From NCBI RefSeq assembly GCF_014647215.1, contig NZ_BMOT01000002.1, positions 124,001-188,000 on the forward strand: 64,000 bases of DNA, read 5' to 3'. Each line of letters begins with the position of its first letter. Position 1 is the stretch's first letter. A program made the position numbers and the translations under genes. This DNA comes from Shewanella aestuarii. GTDB lineage: Bacteria > Pseudomonadota > Gammaproteobacteria > Enterobacterales > Shewanellaceae. The notes beneath the pieces are model-generated. The model did not search any database and was not told the DNA's origin. It was given only the letters and a program-made list of their open reading frames with translations. Below, piece by piece: positions 10,866 to 19,888 of this stretch.

Positions 10866-11609
10866 TTATTGGAAAGTGTACAATAAATTAAACGTGGTAA
10901 CAGTATCTGTTTTCTGGCTATCTTGAGGCACGTCTGCAGTATATTTGATGTTAACCCCAATTTTGAAAGCCCAATCTTGAATAAAGGTATTTCGGTAGTT
11001 CATGTCTAAGGTCAAGGTATTATTTTCACGGCCTGTTTCAGCGGTGACATCGGCATTTAAACTGGTATATTCTTGCAATTTGATTGAGTACTTCGCCGCA
11101 GAACGAACAATAATATCTTCGTTTGAAACTGGGTTTGGTTCAGCAACAGAATCGGTTGGTAGGTCATATCGATAACCGGGACCGAATTCTAAACTCAGCT
11201 TAGTTTTGTTATTTTTAATTAAATCAAAACCATAACCGCTAGATATGGTGTAAATCTTAGTGTAGGAGCCGTATTCATCCCAAGTGAATTCACCACGACC
11301 GAATACATAACCGCGTTCTAATTTGTAGTTAGACTGTAAATACACTTCATATTTTTCGGCTGTCGCCTCTGTACCGTCGGCAGCGTAGTAAGCTTTAAAG
11401 GTTCCTTCTTGCTTAGTTTTCAGCGTGTCATAGGTAAGGTAAGTGCGGCCATTAAAGTTCTTGGTTTCATTATTACCACTATTAAGCTGCAAACCTGCTT
11501 CGATTTCAGCATTAAAATCATTTTCTGGCTCTTGATAATCTGGCGGCACTAATGCCCATGCAGAAGGGGATAAAGCAAGTAAACAGCAGATAGGTAGCGC
11601 TTTTTTCAT
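10866..11609 (-). CDS. DUF481 (YdiY-like) outer-membrane beta-barrel protein
   Basis: A signal peptide of about 22 residues (ending SAWA) is followed by a beta-strand-rich protein with alternating hydrophobic and polar residues and a C-terminal aromatic ending (NLLYTFQ). The sequence GLQLNSGNNETKNFNGRTYL, followed by repeated Y-rich strands, matches the DUF481/YdiY family of putative salt-induced outer-membrane proteins. The ATG at 11609 (MKKALPICC) gives a normal signal peptide; a GTG at 11618 would add three residues. It is divergent from the rpsF operon and transcribed towards the MFS gene. The function is unknown. Confidence 0.82.
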   Translation of the reverse strand: MKKALPICCLLALSPSAWALVPPDYQEPENDFNAEIEAGLQLNSGNNETKNFNGRTYLTYDTLKTKQEGTFKAYYAADGTEATAEKYEVYLQSNYKLERGYVFGRGEFTWDEYGSYTKIYTISSGYGFDLIKNNKTKLSLEFGPGYRYDLPTDSVAEPNPVSNEDIIVRSAAKYSIKLQEYTSLNADVTAETGRENNTLTLDMNYRNTFIQDWAFKIGVNIKYTADVPQDSQKTDTVTTFNLLYTFQ

Positions 11610-11702
11610 GGGGATCACTAATTCTTTTTATTTGACATAAGCTAAATTCAACTGGGCTTATGATACCTGTAATCAATTACGCAGGAAAGAACACTTTATT
11701 AC

Positions 11703-11731
11703 TTGAGTTTACATAAGACTTTCGGTATTAT
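11703..11731 (+). promoter_or_regulatory. Sigma-70 promoter of the rpsF operon
   Basis: TTGAGT (11703-11708) and TATTAT (11726-11731) are separated by exactly 17 bp, about 95 nt before rpsF. Both hexamers match consensus at five of six positions. Confidence 0.7.
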
Positions 11732-11766
11732 CGCGCGCTCAAATCAGTCACTTTAATTCGTTCCTT

Positions 11767-11811
11767 GCCTCAAACTTGGTCTGACTGAGCCAAAACGAGG
11801 CTACTTAACCG
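11767..11811 (+). promoter_or_regulatory. Structured rpsF leader (candidate S6:S18 autoregulatory element)
   Basis: GCCTC (11767-11771) pairs with GAGGC (11797-11801) and TTGG (11776-11779) with CCAA (11790-11793), forming a hairpin interrupted by an internal loop. ACCG follows at 11808-11811, just before the rpsF Shine-Dalgarno. Rfam describes a widespread S6:S18-binding leader in rpsF mRNAs that exposes a CCG in a bulge. This fit is only approximate by eye. Confidence 0.4.
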
Positions 11812-11824
11812 TAAGGAGCAATAA

Positions 11825-12220
11825 ATGCGTCATTATGAAATCGTATTTATGGTTCACCCAGATCAAAGTGAACAAGTCCCAGGTATGATTGAGCGTTACA
11901 CCGGTGTTATCACCGCTGCAAACGGTTCAGTTACACGTTTAGAAGATTGGGGCCGCCGTCAATTGGCTTACCCAATTCAAGACCTACATAAAGCTCACTA
12001 TGTTCTTATGAACGTAGAAGCAACTGCAGAGTCTATCGAAGAGTTAGAAACAGCTTTCCGTTTCAACGACGCTGTTCTGCGTAACATGGTAATGCGCACT
12101 AAAGTTGCCGTTACTGAAGCTTCTCCAATGGCGAAAGCAAGAGATGAGCGTGATTCACGTCGTTCATCTTCTGATGATCGTAACACTGAAGAAGAAAGCG
12201 CTGAAGAAAACGCTGAATAA
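11825..12220 (+). CDS. rpsF: 30S ribosomal protein S6
   Basis: S6 of the small subunit platform, which binds together with S18. It is 131 residues, with the family start [21 protein letters not shown], the central [13 protein letters not shown] and an acidic C-terminal tail ([10 protein letters not shown]) as in enterics. A clear AAGGAGC site precedes ATG 11825. It is the first gene of the classical rpsF-priB-rpsR-rplI operon, with a promoter and folded leader upstream. Confidence 0.98.
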   Translation: MRHYEIVFMVHPDQSEQVPGMIERYTGVITAANGSVTRLEDWGRRQLAYPIQDLHKAHYVLMNVEATAESIEELETAFRFNDAVLRNMVMRTKVAVTEASPMAKARDERDSRRSSSDDRNTEEESAEENAE

Positions 12221-12228
12221 TTTTTTCT

Positions 12229-12531
12229 GTGAATAATCACTTAACTTTGTTTGGAACCATTACGCGTTCAAAGCAAATGAGTAGCCCCAGCGGGATAAAT
12301 CATACGATTATTACGCTAGAGCATAAGTCACAGAGGTATGATGCAGATTTATTACGAAACGTATACTGCCTTATACAAGTGGTGTTGAGTGGTCCACGCT
12401 TTAATAGCGTAGCAGATAAATTAAAAGCAGGTGTGCACGTTGAAGTAGAAGGGTTTCTTTCACTCCAACAAGGACGAAATGGTCAAAACCGTTTAGTACT
12501 GCATGCTGAAAATGTCGAATTGAAAACTTAG
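12229..12531 (+). CDS. priB: Primosomal replication protein PriB
   Basis: Single-stranded DNA-binding OB-fold protein of the PriA-dependent replication restart primosome. It is 100 residues (E. coli 104). The sequence NHLTLFGTITRSKQMSSPSG and the final LVLHAENVEL fit the PriB family. It starts at GTG 12229, only eight bases after the rpsF stop and without a visible Shine-Dalgarno, so it is probably translated by coupling to rpsF. It lies between S6 and S18, its standard place in gammaproteobacteria. Confidence 0.94.
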   Translation: MNNHLTLFGTITRSKQMSSPSGINHTIITLEHKSQRYDADLLRNVYCLIQVVLSGPRFNSVADKLKAGVHVEVEGFLSLQQGRNGQNRLVLHAENVELKT

Positions 12532-12771
<240 letters not shown>

Positions 12772-12811
12772 TTGCAGTATTAATTCTTAATCGAATATAG
12801 AGGATTAGATA

Positions 12812-13264
12812 ATGAACGTTATTCTGCTAGATAAAATCGCAAACTTAGGTAGCTTAGGCGACCAAGTTTCAGTTAAAGCGGGTTATGCACGTAACTTCCT
12901 TTTACCATTTGGTAAGGCCGTTGTTGCTAACGCTGCAAACATTGAAGTATTTGAAGCTCGTCGTGCTGAATTAGAAGCTAAATTAGCTGCTGACTTAGCT
13001 ACTGCGACTGCACGTGCTGAAAAATTAGCTGCATTAGAAGGTGTTGTAATTGCTTCTAAAGCAGGTGATGAAGGTAAATTGTTCGGTTCAGTTGGCAACC
13101 GTGACATCGCTGATGCAGTAACTGCAGCTGGCGTTGAACTTGCTAAAGCTGAAGTTCGTTTACCTTTAGGTGCTTTACGCACTACTGGTAACTTCGAAGT
13201 TGAAGTTCAAGTACACACTGAAGTTAAAGCTATCGTTAAGATTTCTGTTGTTGCAGAAGCTTAA
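12812..13264 (+). CDS. rplI: 50S ribosomal protein L9
   Basis: L9, 150 residues, has the N-terminal RNA-binding domain ([37 protein letters not shown]), a long connecting helix and a C-terminal domain, as in E. coli (149 residues). An AGAGGA site precedes the start. It is the last gene of the rpsF operon and is closed by a strong terminator. Confidence 0.98.
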   Translation: MNVILLDKIANLGSLGDQVSVKAGYARNFLLPFGKAVVANAANIEVFEARRAELEAKLAADLATATARAEKLAALEGVVIASKAGDEGKLFGSVGNRDIADAVTAAGVELAKAEVRLPLGALRTTGNFEVEVQVHTEVKAIVKISVVAEA

Positions 13265-13285
13265 TTATTGCTAGCGCTTTAAAAG

Positions 13286-13313
13286 AACACCGCCATTAGG
13301 CGGTGTTTTTTTT
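13286..13313 (+). terminator. Intrinsic terminator of the rpsF operon
   Basis: AACACCGCC (13286-13294) pairs with GGCGGTGTT (13299-13307) around ATTA, followed by a T-run to 13313. Confidence 0.93.
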
Positions 13314-13345
13314 ACTGCTTTTAATCTCAACGTCATTCATTACTG

Positions 13346-14041
13346 CTACTCAAATTCATATTTATAAGATATGCCAATTTTCTTATTTTCACCGTAGTTA
13401 CTATCTGAAATAAAACCATAAGTATTGATAGATTGGTTGTTGCCAATTTTGTAGCTAATGCCCGTTCCATACCAATGACTAGCATAATCTGAACTTCCTC
13501 TCGCCCCACCACCAAAAGCCATTAGAGTCCAATTGTCAGATAAAGATTTCAATCCAAAAGCACCAATGTAAGCACCATGTGAGGTGCTAGGCATGAGAAT
13601 GATGTCACTATGATAAGGTGCACTTCCAGTGGTTACGACTTCACCGTTGGTATAGTGATAACCTGCCATCGGGAATATTTGCCAGCCCCCAGGGGTAAAG
13701 CCAAAATAACTCAACGGAATGAAAGTGCCAATGCTGTAACCGTTATTATGAGCTCCGTCATCATATTCATTACGGTTAACATTAAAGTTCACAATACCAA
13801 AGTCAAATAGCCATGAGCCGCCAAGTCGCCAATCACTGCCATCATCGTTGATGCTCATATTGATCATTCTAGTTTCGTCTAAACCAATCGAGCCTGAAAA
13901 AGTAAATTGTTCGTTATATCCAACCCCCAGTTTAGTCACAATTTTAGTTGGATCTTCGGGATTTTTCTCTGTGGCAAAGGCCTCTATATTCAAAGATATC
14001 ACTGAGATAAAAAGGCATAAAAATTGATTATTTAATTGCAT
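13346..14041 (-). CDS. Hypothetical exported protein, probable outer-membrane beta-barrel
   Basis: I do not recognise the family. From ATG 14041 the 231-residue protein begins with a signal-like segment (MQLNNQFLCLFISVISLNIEAFA) and then shows many short amphipathic strands rich in Gly, Tyr and Trp. It ends in aromatic residues (YKYEFE), as transmembrane beta-barrels do. The frame extends 18 codons further upstream, but that would bury the signal peptide, so I prefer the internal start. It stands alone between the rplI terminator and the SMC-like operon and is transcribed convergently with rplI. A small porin or an autotransporter-like barrel is possible. Confidence 0.6.
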   Translation of the reverse strand: MQLNNQFLCLFISVISLNIEAFATEKNPEDPTKIVTKLGVGYNEQFTFSGSIGLDETRMINMSINDDGSDWRLGGSWLFDFGIVNFNVNRNEYDDGAHNNGYSIGTFIPLSYFGFTPGGWQIFPMAGYHYTNGEVVTTGSAPYHSDIILMPSTSHGAYIGAFGLKSLSDNWTLMAFGGGARGSSDYASHWYGTGISYKIGNNQSINTYGFISDSNYGENKKIGISYKYEFE

Positions 14042-14325
14042 GTTGTTGTACGGCTCTGTACTGAAATTGTTAAATATTGTAATCGATATATTCAAGTCAT
14101 TTGGAATACCCCATATTCCACATAACTAAATAATAAAGTGAACGGAAATAATTACTCTTGTGCGAGTTAACTGATGCTTTGTTAGTCGCAACATTGAAGA
14201 TAATTGAAGTATCATTTGAGCCGTATTTATCGTTGCCATACTAAACGGTTTAATTTAACTTAAAGTTTTGCTGCGCTTTATGTATCGAGAATTAAATCGC
14301 TGGTTTTGTTTTATAAAGGACTCTC

Positions 14326-17300
14326 ATGCCAAGTTTGATTAGAATCGTGTTAATTAATACTCACCTGCCTGGTGTTGTAGAATTAGCGTTAAACGGCCAT
14401 ACCAATATTTGTGGTACCAATGCCTCAGGTAAAACCACCTTGCAACGTCTTGTTCCGGTTTTTTATGGCGAATACCCAAGTCGGGTAGTGCCATCAACTC
14501 GTGACAGTTTTGAGCGTTGGTATTTGCCGCACGATTCAAGTTACATCATTTATGAATACCAAAAAGATGATGGGTTACTTTATCAAGCTGTATTAGCGTC
14601 GGCTGGCGATGGCAAAGGCGTGAATTATCGTTTTATTGCCCGTGGTTTTGCGCTTGAGGACTACGTTAAAAATCGCAATGGCGATACGATTATTTGTCAT
14701 TCAATGGCTGAGCTTGGACGTGAAGTTAAACGCCAAGGTGTTGCCCATACTAACTTATTAAACACCCGTGAGTTTAGAGCGATTATCCAAAATGATCGCA
14801 GCTTATTAAACACAGGGGCGAATCGCAATGAGCTGCGCACTTACGCGCGGCAATTCTCTTTGTGTGACAGTGAACATTCTCTACGTCACATTGAAAAATT
14901 AGCCAAAGCTGTGCATTCCAAAGAAGGCAAGATGGAGACGGTGAAGTCAATGATCGCCGCTATTTTGGAAGAAGATGGGGTTAACCCTCCTAGCTCTCGG
15001 CTCAATCCACAAAGAGTGGAGTCTTGGATCCGTGAAAGCCAACTTGTGCAAGGTTTCGAGCAAATTCGCCCAGAATTTGAAAAACTAGAGCAAGAATTCA
15101 ACCAATTACTCAGTGCAGAGTTACGATTATCAAGCTTATCCCGAGGTTATCGTCATGATGAAACCTTAGAAGCAGATCGCCAAGATGCCAATCAAACCTT
15201 AGCCAAAGAATTAAACCTTAAACTCAAAATGTTAGATGAAGAGTGGAAGGATATTCGTGACGAACTGCATGAAGAAATTTCATCAGCAAAAGGTGACTCG
15301 CAAAAGTTTGAACACGAATTAGATGTGATAGAAGAGCAGCATGGAGCATTTTTAGATGCTGATATCGATCAAGCAAAAGCAGATTTAGATAGCTTGCCAA
15401 GCTGGCGCCAGGATGTTGAAAACCTCAATGAACGCCATAAATTACAAACTGAGAAACATCAAGATATCGAAGCGGCATTTAATGCCCGACGTTCAAAAAT
15501 CGCCGAGCAATTACATCGCGAACTTGAAAGTTTACATCAAGACCAAGATAGCCAGCGTGAAACCCGTGATGCGCAGCGTGAGCTTGCCAATGATGATTTA
15601 GCCAAGCTAGAAGCGTTTTGGCGCGATCAAAGTGATGCTGGCAAGGCTAAATTTAGCGAGCAAGAATATCAGCTGAAATTAACCGCCGCTCAATTAAAGC
15701 ATCAGGTTGATAGTGTTTCATACACTGAAGATGAAAAGATGCGTTTAGCTATTTTTGATGAGCGCATTACGCTTGCCGATGAAGAGCAAGAAAGCTGTAA
15801 TCAAAAAGTAGAGCGTCTTACCATAGATGAGCGCAAGCAAAGGGCGAAGCGCGATCAAGCGAATGAATCACTGCGCATTGCCAGCATTCGTGTGAATGAG
15901 CGTGAGCAAGCAAAAGGTGAAATTCATCATATGTTGTTCCCTCAATCACATACTTTACTTGAGTTCTTGCGAAAAGAAGCCCAGGGCTGGGAGCAATCAT
16001 TTGGTAAAGTGATCGCCCCCGAGTTATTGCACCGTACCGATTTGCACCCCAGTTTAGCTAACCAGGAAACAGATGCACTGTTTGGGGTTCATATTGATTT
16101 AAAAGCGATTGATGTGCCTGAGTACGCCCAGTCGGAACAAGACCTACGTATTCGTTTGGCTAAAGCTGAAGAGGCACTGAAAAGTGCGCAGGAGCTACAG
16201 GCCGAGCATGAAGATCAGCTAGTTGCCATGAATGATGCGCTAGATAAACTTAATCGAGAGTTAACCTTTGCACGTACAGCTTATAAAAATAGTCGTGAAG
16301 ATTTACGTCGTTTATTTGATGAAAAACGTAGCGAACAGCAACGTATCGATCAGGCTGTAACAGCGCGTAAATCTGAGTCAAGTAAGCGCTTGGTTCAGTT
16401 GGATAATGAGCTAAAACAGCTTAAAAACCAACATCTAGAGTGGCTAAGCGAGCAAAAGTCGCAAGCACTTGAAGCGCGCATGGAAAAAAATGCTTACTGG
16501 CAAGAAGTGGTGGGTGCCATTGATAATCAGCTAGGCCAAATAAAAGCCAACATTGAACAGCGTCGCAGCAATGCTAAATCCGAACAAAAAGCCTGTGAAA
16601 CCTGGTACAAAAACGAACTTAAATCCCGTGGTGTTGATGAAGATGCCATTTTAGCGCTTAAGCGTGAAATTCGGGATTTAGAAACAAGAATCAGCACTGC
16701 CGAACAACGCCGCAGCGATGTATTACGCTATGACGATTGGTATCAACATACCTGGTTGACAAGAAAGCCTAAGTTGCAAACCCAGCTGGCCGATGTCAAA
16801 CGTGCTGCATTAGCCCTTGAGCAGCAATTAAAAAATAAAACACAAGACATTAAAAATCGCCGAACCGAGTTAGAAACTCAGCGTAAAGCATCCGATGCGG
16901 CGCAGGTTGAGGCTTCTGAAAACCTCACAAAACTGCGTGCCGTGATGCGTAAACTTGCAGATTTAAAACTGCCAGCCAATAACGAAGAAGCCAGCGGCGG
17001 TATTGGTGAGCGTCTACGTCAGGGCGAAGATTTATTATTAAAAAGGGACTATTTACTTGGCTCAGTGAAACAATATATTGAGCACTTCGATAGCGTGATC
17101 GCCAGTAAATCTGGTTCGAGTCTTGCTGAATTTTGGGAGCGTGCGCGCGACGAATCAAGCTTTGTAAACGATAAAGGTATTCGCTTACTCGACTACCGTA
17201 AATTAGTACCACAGTTAGAGCAGCTATTGAACGTGATGGTGCCGCAATCGTTAATGGCTATTCGTGAACAGGGGCGTATTTTCGGTGTTGATTTAAGCGC

Positions 17301-18006
17301 ATTTTATGATGTACTTGCCGATATCGATCGCCGCATTGCATCACAAAGTGCCCGTATCACCCGTGAAGTAGGCGAAGAGCTCTTTCTCGATGGCGTTTCA
17401 GAATCAGCGGTACGCATCCGTTCGCGCATCAGTGAATTAGAGTTCTGGCCAGAACTTGAAGTGTTTGTGAAAGCCTTTAAAGCCTGGAAAGCGGACAACT
17501 TCAGCACGCTACCTGATGAGCATTATACTAATAGCATGCGCCGAGCACTGGATATTATTGGCCGAGCGGCATTAACCGGAGGCGTTGCCAAATTATTGGA
17601 AATTGAGTTGCGCCTAAAAGAAGGTAACAGTGATTTAATTATTCGAACCGACCGCCAGTTAAATGAATCATCAAGTCACGGTATGGCTTACTTAATTTTA
17701 TGTAAATTCTTACTGGCATTCACCCGTTTGTTACGCGGCAAAGCGGATGTCACCATTCATTGGCCGATTGACGAGCTAGGCACTTTACATCACACCAACG
17801 TCAAGAAGATATTTGATGCCTGCGAAAACAACAATATCAGCGTGTTAGGTGCATTTCCTAACCCTGAATCCGAAGTACTTAATTTGTTTGCTAACCGCTA
17901 TATCATCAACAAACAAACTAAAAAATTACAAGTGGTTAAACCTAAAGCTAACCCTTTGGCTGAACGTTTAAACCTGCACAAGACTAAAACAGAGGAGTTA
18001 GCATAA
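14326..18006 (+). CDS. SMC/MukB-like ATPase of an MksBEFG/Wadjet-type complex (JetC/MksB-like)
   Basis: A 1226-residue SMC-like ATPase. The N-terminal head has Walker A GTNASGKT near residue 30. Long charged coiled-coil segments run from about 270-530 and 610-930 and flank a hinge-like globular stretch (about 533-605). The C-terminal head has a signature-like NESSSHGMAYLI (about 1110) and a Walker B VTIHWPIDELG (about 1143) ending in the catalytic D-E pair, so the ATPase looks intact. Overall layout and length resemble DUF3584-type SMC-like proteins. The stop overlaps the next start (TAATG), and MukE-like, MukF-like and Toprim genes follow. This is the composition of MksBEFG/Wadjet condensins, which act on circular plasmid DNA. 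The role here is inferred. A good AAGGA site precedes ATG 14326. Confidence 0.8.
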   Translation: MPSLIRIVLINTHLPGVVELALNGHTNICGTNASGKTTLQRLVPVFYGEYPSRVVPSTRDSFERWYLPHDSSYIIYEYQKDDGLLYQAVLASAGDGKGVNYRFIARGFALEDYVKNRNGDTIICHSMAELGREVKRQGVAHTNLLNTREFRAIIQNDRSLLNTGANRNELRTYARQFSLCDSEHSLRHIEKLAKAVHSKEGKMETVKSMIAAILEEDGVNPPSSRLNPQRVESWIRESQLVQGFEQIRPEFEKLEQEFNQLLSAELRLSSLSRGYRHDETLEADRQDANQTLAKELNLKLKMLDEEWKDIRDELHEEISSAKGDSQKFEHELDVIEEQHGAFLDADIDQAKADLDSLPSWRQDVENLNERHKLQTEKHQDIEAAFNARRSKIAEQLHRELESLHQDQDSQRETRDAQRELANDDLAKLEAFWRDQSDAGKAKFSEQEYQLKLTAAQLKHQVDSVSYTEDEKMRLAIFDERITLADEEQESCNQKVERLTIDERKQRAKRDQANESLRIASIRVNEREQAKGEIHHMLFPQSHTLLEFLRKEAQGWEQSFGKVIAPELLHRTDLHPSLANQETDALFGVHIDLKAIDVPEYAQSEQDLRIRLAKAEEALKSAQELQAEHEDQLVAMNDALDKLNRELTFARTAYKNSREDLRRLFDEKRSEQQRIDQAVTARKSESSKRLVQLDNELKQLKNQHLEWLSEQKSQALEARMEKNAYWQEVVGAIDNQLGQIKANIEQRRSNAKSEQKACETWYKNELKSRGVDEDAILALKREIRDLETRISTAEQRRSDVLRYDDWYQHTWLTRKPKLQTQLADVKRAALALEQQLKNKTQDIKNRRTELETQRKASDAAQVEASENLTKLRAVMRKLADLKLPANNEEASGGIGERLRQGEDLLLKRDYLLGSVKQYIEHFDSVIASKSGSSLAEFWERARDESSFVNDKGIRLLDYRKLVPQLEQLLNVMVPQSLMAIREQGRIFGVDLSAFYDVLADIDRRIASQSARITREVGEELFLDGVSESAVRIRSRISELEFWPELEVFVKAFKAWKADNFSTLPDEHYTNSMRRALDIIGRAALTGGVAKLLEIELRLKEGNSDLIIRTDRQLNESSSHGMAYLILCKFLLAFTRLLRGKADVTIHWPIDELGTLHHTNVKKIFDACENNNISVLGAFPNPESEVLNLFANRYIINKQTKKLQVVKPKANPLAERLNLHKTKTEELA

Positions 18007-18668
18007 TGACTAGCGAAGTTTATGATAACGATACGGTATTAGTAGGCGCAGGAGCCATTATCGAGCAATTGCTTCGCGGTGAGTTTATTTGTCGTATCAC
18101 CAATGAAGAAGGCTGGCGCGCGTTAAAAAATAACAGTACCCGTGAACGGGTTGAAAGCTACTTGAACCAAATTAATCGCACTATCGCCAGCGCGGGTGAA
18201 GGCGAAGTGTTTTTCTGTGGTTATCTGCAATTGGGCGAAACTGAGCGTAAGGTGGTTACGAGCCAATTTAAAGAAATTTGCTCGGCGCTTATCCCCTTAG
18301 TGGAATGGTTGGTATTGGTCCAAGAGGCCAGTGGTCAGGATGCGCCATTAAGTGAGGGGGCTCCTATTCGCTTAACCGAGTTACAGGCACGCATTGAAGA
18401 TACGCCAGCCTTTAGTGAACAGCTGACAAAACTGAGTCATTACCGTTTATTTGGCTCAAGCAGTAATAATGTTGATGGCCAAATTAAATTAGTGTTTAAG
18501 CGCTTAGTTGAATTGGGTTATTTAACCAAACCCAATGCAGAAAAGCAGATTTACATTGCCACAGGTAAGCTAGATTATTTGTATGAAGTGATCCGTTTTA
18601 TTGATGAAACAGAAGGTCTCAGCCTTGAGGCGCAAGCGGAAACAGCCACTCAGCGGGAGTTGATATGA
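18006..18668 (+). CDS. MukE/JetB-like condensin subunit
   Basis: A 220-residue, mostly helical protein without signal peptide or membrane segments. The C-terminal half (about 135-200) looks like a winged helix (LSHYRLFGSSSNNVDGQIKLVFKRLVELGYLTK). I assign it as the MukE/JetB-type KITE subunit from its size, its winged-helix character and its place between the SMC-like ATPase and a kleisin-like protein. Sequence alone would not suffice. Its ATG overlaps the upstream stop by one base and its TGA overlaps the downstream ATG by four bases, so the three proteins are probably made in fixed ratio. Confidence 0.65.
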   Translation: MTSEVYDNDTVLVGAGAIIEQLLRGEFICRITNEEGWRALKNNSTRERVESYLNQINRTIASAGEGEVFFCGYLQLGETERKVVTSQFKEICSALIPLVEWLVLVQEASGQDAPLSEGAPIRLTELQARIEDTPAFSEQLTKLSHYRLFGSSSNNVDGQIKLVFKRLVELGYLTKPNAEKQIYIATGKLDYLYEVIRFIDETEGLSLEAQAETATQRELI

Positions 18669-19885
18669 GTAGCAACTTGCATCAAGCGGGGGTTAAGCTA
18701 CTCAAGCAACTGGGTCGACATGCAGATGTGATCATGGACGCTTACCTTGCAGGCTCGGTCAGTGAGTCAAGTCACGATCCCGCAGTGATTGAAAAGCTTA
18801 AAAAAAGTGGTCTACTGTGGCGGCCAGAACCCGATCAAGAACTGCGCTTAAAACGATCCGTTCGGGCGTTACTAGAAGAAGGCTTAAGTGATGAGCGTAA
18901 TCGTCAAATCGACTCTAACGTTGGCTCGGCGCTGGCCACCATTAAAACCTTAGCCGATCACTATAAAGAAGCTCGTTATAATGTCGATTATAGCGCGGCA
19001 GAAGCATACCTAGCCGATTTAAGCGAACATGTTTATAGCTTTACCGACAGTTTGCGTTATTCCATCCGGGTGTTATGGGGACGAATTAACAATGAATTTG
19101 GTTATGTGGGTACAGTGAATGCCAAAATTCGTGAAAACGAATTAGCCCAAAGCCAGGTCACAGAGTTATTGAACGGTTTGGAAATGTTCCAGTTTAGTGA
19201 GCTAGGCGAAATAGCGGGCGATATACGTGAACTGCGCCGTTTATTAATGACCAGTCTGCAAGATACGTTAAGCTACTGCACCCAAGAACTCAGTGTAGTG
19301 CAGGGCAGGCTGTTAGAGTTGCTAGGTCGCTTCAGGCAAATTCAAGGACGTACTCGCCTATTAAAAGGTTGGTTATTGCATACCGATTTACACCCTGATT
19401 ATCAGCCAGATAATCATGTGGCTCACAATAAAATACCCGCATTATTTAATTATGCTGAGGCCATATTAAAGCCTGCTCATGTTGATATCAGCAATCCTCA
19501 CCATGAGCTTGAGTTACTGCAAATGGTGGCGCAAATTAAGGCTATCAGCCGTGATGAACGTATTGTTGTTCAGCGAGATACCAATGTGACCTTTGAAATG
19601 AGTGACGTTGAGGATTTTGATATTCCAGACAACCCACTTAAAGTGGCTGTTGATGAATATTTTTGCGCCATTATTGATACCGGTTTACGTCAGTCTGCGC
19701 TTGAGTATTTGCAACAACAGCAACTTAATTGGGATAGCGAAAGTTGGCTTTATCAGGTTATTGGTGGCTACGAAGCGTTACCTATGGAGCACAAACAATT
19801 TTTTGAATTGGAACCTATAGGTAAGCCACATCCTATTTACACAGGTAATTTTATCGTCACCGATGTTGAACTGTGGTTGGCCTAG
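18665..19885 (+). CDS. MukF/JetA-like kleisin subunit
   Basis: A 406-residue soluble protein. The N-terminal segment (about 1-80) resembles a winged helix (ALLEEGLSDERNRQI at its end), the middle is a long helical region (about 90-240), and the C-terminal part has mixed helices and strands. This order, N-terminal winged helix then helical bundle and C-terminal winged helix, is that of MukF/JetA kleisins. The assignment rests largely on that layout and on operon position. It overlaps the MukE-like gene by four bases and ends three bases before the Toprim gene. I see no catalytic motif, as expected for a kleisin. Confidence 0.65.
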   Translation: MSSNLHQAGVKLLKQLGRHADVIMDAYLAGSVSESSHDPAVIEKLKKSGLLWRPEPDQELRLKRSVRALLEEGLSDERNRQIDSNVGSALATIKTLADHYKEARYNVDYSAAEAYLADLSEHVYSFTDSLRYSIRVLWGRINNEFGYVGTVNAKIRENELAQSQVTELLNGLEMFQFSELGEIAGDIRELRRLLMTSLQDTLSYCTQELSVVQGRLLELLGRFRQIQGRTRLLKGWLLHTDLHPDYQPDNHVAHNKIPALFNYAEAILKPAHVDISNPHHELELLQMVAQIKAISRDERIVVQRDTNVTFEMSDVEDFDIPDNPLKVAVDEYFCAIIDTGLRQSALEYLQQQQLNWDSESWLYQVIGGYEALPMEHKQFFELEPIGKPHPIYTGNFIVTDVELWLA

Positions 19886-19888
19886 CTT

